Assembly: GCF_029360765.1 (NCBI RefSeq)
Contig: NZ_JARKNA010000001.1
Location: 620,001 to 684,000, forward strand
DNA: 64,000 nucleotides
Direction of reading: 5' to 3'
Source: Terrimonas pollutisoli
Lineage (GTDB): Bacteria; Bacteroidota; Bacteroidia; Chitinophagales; Chitinophagaceae
Part shown: positions 35,629 through 43,861 of the stretch, piece after piece
Layout of the letters: each line of letters opens with the position of its first letter
Position numbering within the stretch: the stretch's first letter is position 1
Position numbers and translations under genes: made by a program
Notes under the pieces: model-generated
What the model saw: only the letters and a program-made list of their open reading frames with translations
The model's database searches: none
Told to the model about the DNA's origin: nothing

Positions 35629-36600
35629 GTGAATACAAAAAAAGCGATACGGAAAATTTTATTTGTAGCCATGTGGATGGTGATTGGCAGCGGGATGCTG
35701 GTATTGCTGATCGCCGCCATGGGTAAGCAGAAAAAGAATACCTGCAAGGATTATGTGGTGGCGATAAAAGGCAACCAGGAAGAAAATTTCTTCCTGGATA
35801 AAACGGAGATCGTCAAATTGCTGAAAGTGGCTGCTAAAGGAAATATTAAAGGGCAATCCAAGGAGTCGTTCAACCTGCTGGAAATGGAGAGCTTGCTGGA
35901 AGATAATGTCTGGATAAAGGATGCACAGCTTTACTTCGATAATAAAGATGTGCTGCACGTTTCTGTTACGGAAAGAGAACCAGTAGCAAGAATATTTACC
36001 GGCAGCGGTAAAACATTTTATATCGATGCGGATGAAAAAGGAATTCCCTTGTCAGAGAACGTAAGTACAAAGCTGCCCGTGTTTACTAATGTGCCGGATA
36101 AAAAGGACAGGACAAAGAAAGATAGCTTATTGATTCATGATATAAGAACTACAGCGCAATTTATCAACAGTAATCCTTTCTGGAAATCACAGGTAGCACA
36201 GGTTGACCTCGTGCAGTCGGATGCGGATGGTTCCTGGCAATTTGAAATGGTGCCTGTAGTAGGTAATCATATTGTAAAACTGGGTGATGGTGAGAATATC
36301 GATCAAAAATTCAACCGGCTTTTTATTTTTTATAAGGAGATACTAAGCAGGACTGGATTTGATAAATACAAAACCATTGACGTTCGTTTTGCAGGCCAGG
36401 TGATCGGAGGAAAAAGCGAAAATCCTAAAGTGGACTCAGTACAGTTGCGCAAAAATGTAGAGGAACTGCTGCAACAGATAAAGAAGATAGAGGAGGAAAA
36501 TGAAACTCCCAAACCCCCTAAAGGGGGCTTAGCCGGGGCACAACCCCTGCTTGTCGAAAACACTGATAGTAACCGGGCTCTTCGAAATAATGACTACTAA
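35629..36600 (+). CDS. ftsQ: Cell division protein FtsQ
   Basis: Bitopic divisome protein starting at GTG 35629. A short cytoplasmic part (MNTKKAIRKIL), one helix (FVAMWMVIGSGMLVLLIAAM), then the POTRA-like domain (KTEIVKLLKVAAKGNIKGQSKESFNLLEMESLLEDNVWIKDAQLYF) and the beta domain with VSVTEREPVARIF and YKTIDVRFAGQVIGG. The tail from residue ~300 (PKPPKGGLAGAQPLL, then NTDSNRALRNND) is encoded by repeat sequence at 36506-36595. Confidence 0.92.
   Translation: MNTKKAIRKILFVAMWMVIGSGMLVLLIAAMGKQKKNTCKDYVVAIKGNQEENFFLDKTEIVKLLKVAAKGNIKGQSKESFNLLEMESLLEDNVWIKDAQLYFDNKDVLHVSVTEREPVARIFTGSGKTFYIDADEKGIPLSENVSTKLPVFTNVPDKKDRTKKDSLLIHDIRTTAQFINSNPFWKSQVAQVDLVQSDADGSWQFEMVPVVGNHIVKLGDGENIDQKFNRLFIFYKEILSRTGFDKYKTIDVRFAGQVIGGKSENPKVDSVQLRKNVEELLQQIKKIEEENETPKPPKGGLAGAQPLLVENTDSNRALRNNDY
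36506..36595. repeat. Repeat forming the ftsQ 3' coding end
   Basis: CCCCCTAAAGGGGG palindrome followed by CCCCTGCTTGTCGAAAACAC and GGGCTCTTCGAAATAATG. The second part matches the CAGCCCTGGCTTTTCGAAGA and CTCTTCGAAAATGTTG words of the composite repeat. Confidence 0.7.
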
Positions 36601-36714
36601 GCTCACATGTCCTTTCCATCCTTTGACAGGGTCAGGGGAGAGGACAGAGCAAGGCCATCGCTTTTCGAGGATGCTCAATATATAATAATGCATTTCGAAA
36701 AGGGTGAGTAGCGG

Positions 36715-36985
36715 GCTTCCTCCCGATCCCGCTGTGGCGGGACAGCTCTTTTCCCAACGAGGAGTCCATCTGAACACAGCCCTGGCTTTTCGAAGAGGTT
36801 GACAAAAAAAGAACTCTTCGAAAATGTTGAATAGAGAGATAATGATGATCCCGAAGAATCGGGACAAGTTGTGGTAGTGATGAAGTTTGGATTAGTAATG
36901 CAGCACCATCCCTTCTCTTTGGGAGAAGGGATGAGAGGGATAAGGCTGAATGATAAACGGAACGCAAACAGGCGATGCCCAAAGA
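36715..36985. repeat. Composite interspersed repeat, copy B (ftsQ-ftsA gap)
   Basis: It shares with copy A (24524-24772) the ordered words ACACAGCCCTGGCTTTTCGA, TCTTCGAAAATGTTGA, GATGAAGTTTGG, AGCACCATCCCTTCTCTTT, GGGAGAAGGGATGAGAGGGA and CGCAAACAGGCGATG. Two further palindromes of the TCCCG...CGGGA type are nested in it (36725-36746 and 36850-36868). Region 36601-37043 otherwise holds no gene. Confidence 0.8.
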
Positions 36986-37043
36986 AAAGAACGTTGGAAA
37001 AATAAAAGCTCTTTCGATAAAAACAACAACTAAAAACAACATT

Positions 37044-38417
37044 ATGAACCACGAACAACCCATTATTGTAGGTCTTGACATTGGGACAACCAAGATCGCA
37101 GTGATTGCCGGGCGAAAGAACGAGTTCGGCAAACTGGAGATACTTGGATTTGGTAAGTCCAACTCCAATGGTGTAAAGCACGGCCAGGTGCTGAACATCG
37201 ATGAAACGATCAAAGCTATACGAACTGCTTTGGACAACTGTTTTGCTTCGAACCCCAATTTGGAAATTAATGATGTGTATGTTGGTATTGCCGGCCATCA
37301 TATCAAAAGTTTGCAAACCCGCGGCGATATTGTTCGCCAGGCAAACGACGAAGAAATTTCTCAGCGGGAGATCGACCAACTGATCAGCGATCAATACAAA
37401 ACTTATATACCTGCCGGCGACCAGATCATTGATGTGATCCCGCAGGAGTTTACTGTGGATAATTTTCAAAATATTCCTAACCCAATTGGCTACGGTGGCG
37501 TGAAAGTTGGAGCCAACTTCCACATCATCACGGGTGATAAAAATGCAATTCGTAATATCAATCGCAGTGTTGAAAAATCAGGCTTGCATACAAAAGATTT
37601 GGTGTTACAGCCATTAGCTTCTTCTTCAGCCGTAATGGCACAGGAGGATTTAGAAGCCGGTGTAGCCATCGTTGATATTGGTGGTGGTACTACTGACCTC
37701 GCTGTATTTTATGAAGGTATTTTGAAACATACTGCAGTTATCCCTTTTGCCGGTGAAAATATTACCAACGATATCAAGACAGGTTTGGGTGTGCTGAAAA
37801 CCCAGGCCGAACAAATGAAAGTGCAGTTTGGTAGCGCCTTGGCGAATGAGGCTAAGGGCAATGCCTACATCACTATTCCTGGTTTAAGGGGTATGCCCGC
37901 TAAAGAGATCAGTGTAAAAAGTCTGGCCAACATTATACAGGCAAGAATGAGTGAGATCATGGATTTTGTTACTTATCATCTGAAACAGGTGGGGCTCGAT
38001 AGTAAAGCTTTGAATGGTGGTGTAGTGCTAACCGGTGGCGGTTCTCAACTAAAACACCTGATTCAACTTACCGAATATGCTACTGGTTTACCGGCAAGAA
38101 TCGGTTTTCCGAATGAGCATTTAGCAGCCGGGCATATAGAAGAGTTGGCGAAACCAACTTATTCAACTTGCATCGGGCTTATATTAAAAGGTTATGATGA
38201 CTATGAGCACAACAGGAAAAAATTTGAAAAGGAATATAAGAAGGTAGATGTGCCTGAGACTTTGAAAAAGGCCATCGAAAAAGAAGAGGAAGAAATTGAA
38301 ATTGAAGAAGTGAGTGCGGAGAAAGTAAAACAAAGAAAAGGTTTGAACAATTTCTGGGGCAAATTCAAGGACGGCATCATTGATCTTTTCAAAGAAGAAG
38401 AAGATAAGCACTTATAA
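37044..38417 (+). CDS. ftsA: Cell division protein FtsA
   Basis: FtsA is the actin-like membrane anchor of FtsZ. The start ATG 37044 gives MNHEQPIIVGLDIGTTKIAVIAG; the upstream open frame is repeat-derived. Motifs: phosphate 1 GLDIGTTKIAV, the 1C-domain region LEINDVYVGIAGHHIKSL, phosphate 2 VAIVDIGGGTTDLAVF and GGVVLTGGGSQLKHL. The C-terminus carries a charged linker and the amphipathic NNFWGKFKDGIIDLF helix expected to bind membrane. Confidence 0.96.
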   Translation: MNHEQPIIVGLDIGTTKIAVIAGRKNEFGKLEILGFGKSNSNGVKHGQVLNIDETIKAIRTALDNCFASNPNLEINDVYVGIAGHHIKSLQTRGDIVRQANDEEISQREIDQLISDQYKTYIPAGDQIIDVIPQEFTVDNFQNIPNPIGYGGVKVGANFHIITGDKNAIRNINRSVEKSGLHTKDLVLQPLASSSAVMAQEDLEAGVAIVDIGGGTTDLAVFYEGILKHTAVIPFAGENITNDIKTGLGVLKTQAEQMKVQFGSALANEAKGNAYITIPGLRGMPAKEISVKSLANIIQARMSEIMDFVTYHLKQVGLDSKALNGGVVLTGGGSQLKHLIQLTEYATGLPARIGFPNEHLAAGHIEELAKPTYSTCIGLILKGYDDYEHNRKKFEKEYKKVDVPETLKKAIEKEEEEIEIEEVSAEKVKQRKGLNNFWGKFKDGIIDLFKEEEDKHL

Positions 38418-38542
38418 TAAACAAGCCCTAGGTTCCGGGCAGGGAATTTAGGGTTTAGCTCTTTCAATACTAAACTAAAAAACTGCAATGAAACAGTAAT
38501 GGATCGTTGCAACTACTAACCCATTTATTCAGAGTCTTCGCA

Positions 38543-38577
38543 AGTCTCCCCTATCGGGGGAGATTTAGAGGGGGGCC
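38543..38577. repeat. Interspersed palindrome between ftsA and ftsZ
   Basis: TCTCCCC-TATC-GGGGGAGA followed by TTTAGAGGGGGG, ending 15 bp before the ftsZ ATG. Confidence 0.75.
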
Positions 38578-38592
38578 TTAAACCAGTTAATT

Positions 38593-40521
38593 ATGATACA
38601 TTTTGATTTGCCAAAAGAAAAATCATCTATCATCAAAGTGATAGGTGTTGGCGGCGGCGGTGGTAATGCGGTAAACCATATGTTCAGCCAGGACATTGAA
38701 GGTGTCAACTTCATTATTTGTAATACAGATGCGCAGGCATTGACCAATAGTGGCATTCCCAACAGGATCCAACTCGGTCCGCACCTGACACAAGGGTTAG
38801 GTGCCGGCGCCAATCCTGAGATCGGCCGCCAGGCAACAGAAGAATCACTGGAAGAAATAAAGCGCATACTTGAAGTAAATACCAAAATGGCCTTTATCAC
38901 TGCCGGCATGGGTGGTGGTACAGGTACGGGTGGTGCACCTATCATTGCGAAGATCTGTAAGGACCTGGGCATACTGACAGTAGGTATTGTTACAACGCCT
39001 TTTGCATACGAAGGAAGAAAAAGACAATTGCAGGCCGAAGAAGGTATAAAAATTCTAAAAGGATACGTAGACACACTGCTGGTGATCAGCAATGATAAAT
39101 TGCGTCATCAGTTTGGCAACTTAAAAATGCGGGATGCATTTGCCAAAGCAGATAATGTATTGGCAACTGCTGCAAAGTGTATCACTGATGTCATCAACAG
39201 CACGGGCCAGATCAATGTGGACTTTGCGGATGTATGTACCGTGATGCGCAATGGTGGTGTGGCCATCCTTGGAAGTTCAGCTGTTGCCGGCGAAGGCCGT
39301 GCATACAGGGCTATTGAAGAAGCATTGAATTCACCGTTGCTGAATGATAACGAGATCAGCGGTGCGAAGTGGATACTTATCAATATCAATTCTGCGGAAG
39401 GAGAACATGAGTTCACTATGGATGAAGTAGAGATCATTCAAAACCATTTGGTATCGCAAGCTGGTGAAGGTACCGATGTGATCATGGGATTGGGATATGA
39501 TAATTCATTGGGTGATCAATTGGGCATCACATTAATCGCTACCGGTTTTCAGCACAAAGATCCTTTTACAAAACAGGCACCAAAGAAGGTGGAAGTAAAG
39601 AAAGAAGAAAAAATTGTAATGACACTGGGTGAGGTCACTAAAAAAGCCCCAGTAGCAGAAGAAAAGAAAGAACAAACAAAAGAAGATTTGCTGGCTCCTA
39701 AGCTGATTGATGACTTTCATTTGCAGGATGCACCGATGCCCGGTGTAAATGATGCGATTGAAATGGAGTACATCAAAGAAGAAGAGCCGGTTGTGCTGTG
39801 GCAATTGAAGATCGAAGAAAAAATACCAGGTAAAAACACGGTGGAAGAAGGTAAAAATACTGTTGGCAAAATGTTAACCCCGGAGAAAAAAGAAGATATA
39901 TATTCGATCTCAGAACGCACTCCAGTATCCCTCAGCGAACCGACCTTATCCACCAATTCATCAAAAGAACAAGAACGTAAAGATAGTACGAGTACTAGTA
40001 CAAACAGCCCGATGCCTGCAGCTTCGGGAGGTTACCAACTGGCCAGACCTTCCAATATCTACGCAGAATCAAAAGCAGAGGCCAATGCCTCAATGCCTGC
40101 GGTTGAGAAGCCAGTCTCCTCCCATGCTGCCGCAAAACCAGGTGACGAACTACCTGATATGCAAATGCAGCTGGTGGAAAAAGACATTCCAGCGGCGGAT
40201 ATGCCGTTAGCCCACCATACTCACACACCTTTGTATCCTGAGGCTGAGGATTCGCCGATGGCGAACGAAGCCGAAGAACAAAAACGTAGGGCTGCTGAAA
40301 GGCTGCACAAGTTGCGCAACTTGTCGTTCAATGTCAATTCAGCTGACCCAAATAATGAGTTTGAAACAGTGCCGGCCTATATCCGCCGCAATATGGAATT
40401 GTACAACAGCAGTTCCCAGATTGAAAGCTTTTATAGCAACTACGAGGTCAAGTCCGACCAAAATAACCAGGCACATATCAGCACCATTAATACTTTTTTA
40501 GACGGTAAAAAACCCGACTGA
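38593..40521 (+). CDS. ftsZ: Cell division GTPase FtsZ
   Basis: The tubulin-like Z-ring GTPase. The G-box GGGTGTGGAPIIAKICKDLG is at residues 97-116, with KVIGVGGGGGNAVNHM at the N-terminus and the T7 loop NVDFADVCTVMRNGG further on. After residue 340 a long acidic/proline-rich linker follows, as in other Bacteroidota, giving 642 residues. VPAYIRRNMEL near residue 596 is the likely partner-binding peptide, followed by a ~45-residue tail. It is the last gene of the dcw cluster. Confidence 0.97.
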   Translation: MIHFDLPKEKSSIIKVIGVGGGGGNAVNHMFSQDIEGVNFIICNTDAQALTNSGIPNRIQLGPHLTQGLGAGANPEIGRQATEESLEEIKRILEVNTKMAFITAGMGGGTGTGGAPIIAKICKDLGILTVGIVTTPFAYEGRKRQLQAEEGIKILKGYVDTLLVISNDKLRHQFGNLKMRDAFAKADNVLATAAKCITDVINSTGQINVDFADVCTVMRNGGVAILGSSAVAGEGRAYRAIEEALNSPLLNDNEISGAKWILININSAEGEHEFTMDEVEIIQNHLVSQAGEGTDVIMGLGYDNSLGDQLGITLIATGFQHKDPFTKQAPKKVEVKKEEKIVMTLGEVTKKAPVAEEKKEQTKEDLLAPKLIDDFHLQDAPMPGVNDAIEMEYIKEEEPVVLWQLKIEEKIPGKNTVEEGKNTVGKMLTPEKKEDIYSISERTPVSLSEPTLSTNSSKEQERKDSTSTSTNSPMPAASGGYQLARPSNIYAESKAEANASMPAVEKPVSSHAAAKPGDELPDMQMQLVEKDIPAADMPLAHHTHTPLYPEAEDSPMANEAEEQKRRAAERLHKLRNLSFNVNSADPNNEFETVPAYIRRNMELYNSSSQIESFYSNYEVKSDQNNQAHISTINTFLDGKKPD

Positions 40522-40608
40522 TAAATCTTTCGGCACATCAACCCTATTGGAAGCTGAGTCGAAGGACGTTCCCAATAAGGCCAATAAAGTGGCTGAGTTT
40601 TTAGTTGT

Positions 40609-40635
40609 TCCCCCGGTGTTTGCATCGGGGGTTTT
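40609..40635 (+). terminator. Terminator of the dcw cluster
   Basis: Stem CCCCCGGTG/CATCGGGGG (one G-U pair) followed by TTTTT, about 90 bp after the ftsZ stop codon. No other strong terminator was noticed within 22.6-40.6 kb. Confidence 0.85.
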
Positions 40636-40639
40636 TCTG

Positions 40640-40662
40640 TCACCCTGAGCCTGCCGAAGGGT
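40640..40662. repeat. CACCCTGAGCCTGCCGAAGGGTG repeat
   Basis: Inverted CACCCT/AGGGTG ends around GAGCCTGCCGA, a REP-like word right behind the dcw terminator. Confidence 0.6.
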
Positions 40663-40720
40663 GATCTTCACGAAGGATGAGTTTAACGTGTTAGGAGTTT
40701 ATCAAAAAAATATTTATATA

Positions 40721-40780
40721 GCCAGCAACAGTGCTACTAGCATCGTTCGTAGCACTCTTCATCGTTCTGTTCATTATTCA
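40721..40780 (-). repeat. Inverted partial copy of the composite repeat
   Basis: Read on the minus strand: ATGAACAGAACGATGAAGAG, TGCTACGAACGATGCTAGTA, GCACTGTTGCTGG. This aligns with 24715-24772 of copy A (GATGAAGAGTGCGACGCAAC...GATGATAGTAGCACTGAAGC). The remainder of 40522-40930 contains no supported gene. Confidence 0.65.
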
Positions 40781-40930
40781 ACAAATACATTATCAACAGG
40801 CAACCTGTTAAAGATTTCCGCCGTTTCATAGAAATCCGTTCGTGACGACCTTCCTGGATGGGTTTCACCAGCCATTCTTTTCCTCCCTTGACAACAGGTA
40901 ATCAATTTCTCAACATTTAAAATTTGAGCT

Positions 40931-41434
40931 ATGCCAAAAAGAAACTTTACACTTTCGCTGTTGGGCCTTTTCCTTTTGTTTTTTTCCTGCAGCAAAAAAG
41001 AAATTCAGATTGAAAGCTGTGCCGTGCCCGAAAAAAAGGCGGTGGTTGCAGAAGCCAACAGGAACGGAGGTGGCCCTTATGTGCTGAACATGGTAATCCA
41101 GCTTTCCGGTGAAAATGAAGTACCTGCTGTTAATACGCCTGCCAAAGGACTTGCACACCTGAGGGTAAGCGCCGACAAAAAATTGTATTCAAAAGTGATC
41201 GTTCAGAATCTTGCGGAAGGGGATGCACTTCGGTTTGCACATGTACATGCAGGTGCAACAGGTGTCAACGGACCGGTCCGGATTTTCCTGTGCCATACAG
41301 CGGATGATTTCGGCCAAAATATTGTTACCGATCTTACAGATGAAGAATATAATTTCCTGCTGAATGATCCTGCTTATGTCAATGCTCATTCAAATTTTAG
41401 CCCTCCCGGTTTGATAAGAGGGCAAATACGTTAA
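40931..41434 (+). CDS. CHRD-domain lipoprotein
   Basis: A lipoprotein signal (LSLLGLFLLFFSC) precedes a single CHRD domain from about residue 55: VIQLSGENEVPAVNTPAKGLAHLRVSADKKLYSKVIVQNL, then RFAHVHAGATGVNGPVRIFLC and the end FSPPGLIRGQIR. CHRD is an extracellular beta-rich domain first seen in chordin; in bacteria its role is unknown. It is a monocistronic gene with its own terminator. Confidence 0.88.
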   Translation: MPKRNFTLSLLGLFLLFFSCSKKEIQIESCAVPEKKAVVAEANRNGGGPYVLNMVIQLSGENEVPAVNTPAKGLAHLRVSADKKLYSKVIVQNLAEGDALRFAHVHAGATGVNGPVRIFLCHTADDFGQNIVTDLTDEEYNFLLNDPAYVNAHSNFSPPGLIRGQIR

Positions 41435-41469
41435 ACTAAATGGGATCCCCATCAATCACTTTATTGCGA

Positions 41470-41497
41470 CGGAGTCTGAAAAGGGACTCCGTTTTTA
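41470..41497 (+). terminator. Terminator of the CHRD gene
   Basis: Stem CGGAGTC/GACTCCG with an 8-nt loop, followed by TTTTATTTT, 36 bp after the stop codon. Confidence 0.85.
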
Positions 41498-41549
41498 TTT
41501 TGGAAATTTCCTTCAGAGACAGTATTCTCCTTCAAGAAGAGATTCTCTT

Positions 41550-41855
41550 TCAATAATCTTTAGGTTCCATGCTGGTATGACGGACTCTTAACACTCTGAT
41601 AGCGTTATTCGTAAAGCGGTATGCGATCCGGTAATGATGTTTCTCAAAAGCCCGATAGCTGCCATCATTATTTTACTTGTATTTATCAGCGGCATAAAAC
41701 TCTGGATTTGAAATGGCTTTATTAACTGCGATAACAATATCTTCCAGCACTTTTGCAGCATTTTGAAAAGAATCCTTGCTGATATGATCGTATGCCTTTT
41801 TCATGTGCTGCTGTGAACGTTTTGTCCATACTACCTCATATTTTCTTTCTACCAT
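41550..41855 (-). pseudogene. RelE/ParE-family toxin with in-frame stop codon
   Basis: The frame starts at ATG 41855 (MVERKYEVVWTKRSQQHMKKAYDHI) and reads to a TAA at codon 61, after FYAADKYK. The same frame then continues without further stops for 40 codons, NNDGSYRAFEKHHYRIAYRF and TNNAIRVLRVRHTSMEPKDY, to TGA at 41550-41552. Together these give a full-length RelE/ParE toxin of about 100 residues, with the C-terminal YRIAYR and IRVLRVRHTSMEP strands expected of the family. It is a recent nonsense mutation or a base-call error. Start overlaps the antitoxin stop. Confidence 0.75.
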
Positions 41856-42070
41856 TGCCGGATAAGCTTTAGCATTTCCTCGGAACTGATATAGTTTCCT
41901 GCCTGGAATTCGGCTTCGGCTTCTTCCAGTTCATGGTTATATTGCTCCCTGGTAATTCTTTCGGAGGATTGAACGAAAGATTTAATTACGTTCAGAAGAG
42001 ATTCCTTTTGAGCCGGCGTTAACAACGACCAGTATTTACTCAACTCTATATCCAGTGGAGAAGCTGGCAT
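41849..42070 (-). CDS. Antitoxin of a type II toxin-antitoxin pair
   Basis: A 73-residue acidic helical protein (DIELSKYWSLLTPAQKESLLNVIKSFVQ, then YNHELEEAEAEFQAGNYISSEEML). The last element, with an acidic helix and E(A/E)xxxxGxxxSxEE, is common in antitoxins paired with RelE/ParE toxins. Its stop overlaps the toxin gene start by seven bases, the coupling typical of such pairs. Since the toxin frame is interrupted, the antitoxin may be a remnant. Confidence 0.7.
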   Translation of the reverse strand: MPASPLDIELSKYWSLLTPAQKESLLNVIKSFVQSSERITREQYNHELEEAEAEFQAGNYISSEEMLKLIRQW

Positions 42071-42162
42071 AATTCATAGTTTATACAAATTTACTTTTTT
42101 CAAAGAACTATTTTAAATGTGGTTGAGGCAGCGAAATAGCATGATTATTTGGAATTTGAAAC

Positions 42163-43671
42163 TTAACCCTTCAACTCCTTCTCCGCCTCTTGTCCATATC
42201 TTACAATGATCTTTGGAATGCCTTTTATATCTTCCAAGGAAGTGCGAAAGTTAACAATACAACTTCGCAAAAGATATTTTCCATCCAGCATGGCATTGCT
42301 GACAAACAACTCGCCATTTTTTTGAAGATTGTTGAGTAAAGCGGTATTTAACCGGGTTAGCCATTCTTCCTTTTCTTGTTCATTTGATGGCGCATTGTCG
42401 GGTGTGTACCGAAAAGTGGTAATGCTTAAGTCATCGGTGTATACTTCAATATTTTTCTGTTTTTTCAATTCATTGAACAATTGTTTTGACAATGCAATAT
42501 CGTCACGTATCATTTCGGTGATGCCATTCCTTCCTGCCTGTTGCATGACCATCCAAACTTTAAGGGCACGAAATCCTCTTGAGTTTTGCGGGCCGAATTC
42601 ATAAAAGTTAACCGGCGTTTCATCGCCCACTTTATCAAACTGGTAGTAGGCGGGATGAAATGAAAATGCATCAGCCAGCAGATTGGGATCACGAACCAGG
42701 GTGCAGCCGGCTTCCAGCGGACAATACAACCATTTATGCGGGTCAATGGCAATGGAATCGGCATCTTTTAGTCCTTCAAACATTTCCTGCAATTCCGGCA
42801 ACGCTGCAGCCAGGCCGCCATAAGCACCATCGACATGAAACCAGGTGTTATGTTTTTTACAAATGGCCGCAATGCCAGCTAACGGATCTGTCGTGCCAAA
42901 ACCAACACTACCCGCTGTGCCTACAACGGCTAATGGAATAAATCCGGCGGCTTTGTCTTCCTGTATTTGTTTATCCAGCGCTTGCACATCCATACGTTGT
43001 GAGTCATCCATCGCTATCCAGCGGATAGCCTGTAATCCCAGGCCGAACAGGTCAGCTGTTTTATGCAGCCAGGTATGCACCTGTTGTGTAGCGTATAGCG
43101 TAAATTTTAATCCTTTTTCCGTCAATCCTTCTTCACGGATATTCCACTGTGCCATATTTTTCCGTGCTGCCCAAATGGCGACGATATTGGCCATGTTGCC
43201 GCCGCTCACCAGCACACCACCACAGCCTTTTTGATAACCTATCAGTTCCGATAACCAGCGGATACATTGTAATTCTATTTCCGTGGCGACTGGCGACAAA
43301 ATAAAAGCGCCGCAGTTGGGATTGGTTAGCGAAGCGATAAAATCAGCCATAGCGCCGAGTGGTGCGGGAGAGGAGGTGATATAGCCAAGGAATTTTGGGT
43401 GACCGTTAAACAACGAATGATCAGTGAGTAAAGAAGTCGCTTGTTGAGCAAGAGTAGCCGCATCACTTCCATTTTCCGGTAAATGATTGTCGGCACCCAT
43501 CGATTTTCTGACTTCCGAAGGTGTCAAACCTTTGGTGACTTTTTTACCGGGTAATTGTTCTAAAAAATCAGCAAGCTGATCGATCAATGCATGGCCAATA
43601 GTTCTGAATTCTTCCGCAGGCATATTTATTATTGCCTGGCGATTGACTGTGGTAACAGGTAAGGTTTGCAT
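42163..43671 (-). CDS. PLP-dependent group II amino acid decarboxylase
   Basis: Related to aromatic-L-amino-acid/tyrosine decarboxylases. Visible sites: SPVATEIELQCIRWLSELIGY, GGVLVSGGNMANIVAI, H199 in TQQVHTWLHK (ring stacking), D281 in FHVDGAYGG, and the PLP lysine K313 in DPHKWLYCPLEAG. Length (502) is normal. The exact amine product is not deducible. The start region MQTLPVTTVNRQA is contained in the ~168-bp repeat that recurs beyond the neighbouring ATPase gene. Confidence 0.92.
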   Translation of the reverse strand: MQTLPVTTVNRQAIINMPAEEFRTIGHALIDQLADFLEQLPGKKVTKGLTPSEVRKSMGADNHLPENGSDAATLAQQATSLLTDHSLFNGHPKFLGYITSSPAPLGAMADFIASLTNPNCGAFILSPVATEIELQCIRWLSELIGYQKGCGGVLVSGGNMANIVAIWAARKNMAQWNIREEGLTEKGLKFTLYATQQVHTWLHKTADLFGLGLQAIRWIAMDDSQRMDVQALDKQIQEDKAAGFIPLAVVGTAGSVGFGTTDPLAGIAAICKKHNTWFHVDGAYGGLAAALPELQEMFEGLKDADSIAIDPHKWLYCPLEAGCTLVRDPNLLADAFSFHPAYYQFDKVGDETPVNFYEFGPQNSRGFRALKVWMVMQQAGRNGITEMIRDDIALSKQLFNELKKQKNIEVYTDDLSITTFRYTPDNAPSNEQEKEEWLTRLNTALLNNLQKNGELFVSNAMLDGKYLLRSCIVNFRTSLEDIKGIPKIIVRYGQEAEKELKG

Positions 43672-43801
43672 ATAAAAAAATTGGAGGTAGAAGATACTGA
43701 ATAGTATGCAAACGGGGAGAGGAACGGATTAGCTGCTTTAACGTATGTGATCGCCAAAGGCGATAAAAAAGAACTTCGAAACCAGAGGTTTCGAAGAGCG
43801 G
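43634..43801. repeat. Direct repeat DR1 (inner copy): decarboxylase start, promoter and terminator
   Basis: It covers the first 13 codons of the decarboxylase, its upstream region and the ATPase terminator. It matches 45150-45318: a core of 69 bp around GGTTTGCATATAAAAAAATT has one mismatch; the ends are more diverged. An ATACT-GAAT-AGTAT dyad in it may be an operator. Confidence 0.9.
43765..43796 (-). terminator. Terminator of the ATPase gene
   Basis: Perfect stem CTTCGAAACC/GGTTTCGAAG with a 3-nt loop, then TTC and six T residues on the minus strand. It lies about 65 bp after the ATPase stop and belongs to DR1. Confidence 0.85.
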
Positions 43802-43861
43802 AATAGCTGCAAGCAGTAAATATGTCTGACTTTGTTTTCTTTTGTTGCTTCTATAAAATGT

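Noticed and set aside
36675..37523. 282-codon minus-strand open frame opposite ftsA
   Set aside because: It is antisense to conserved ftsA and composite repeat; its protein has no recognisable domain and its codon pattern mirrors ftsA.
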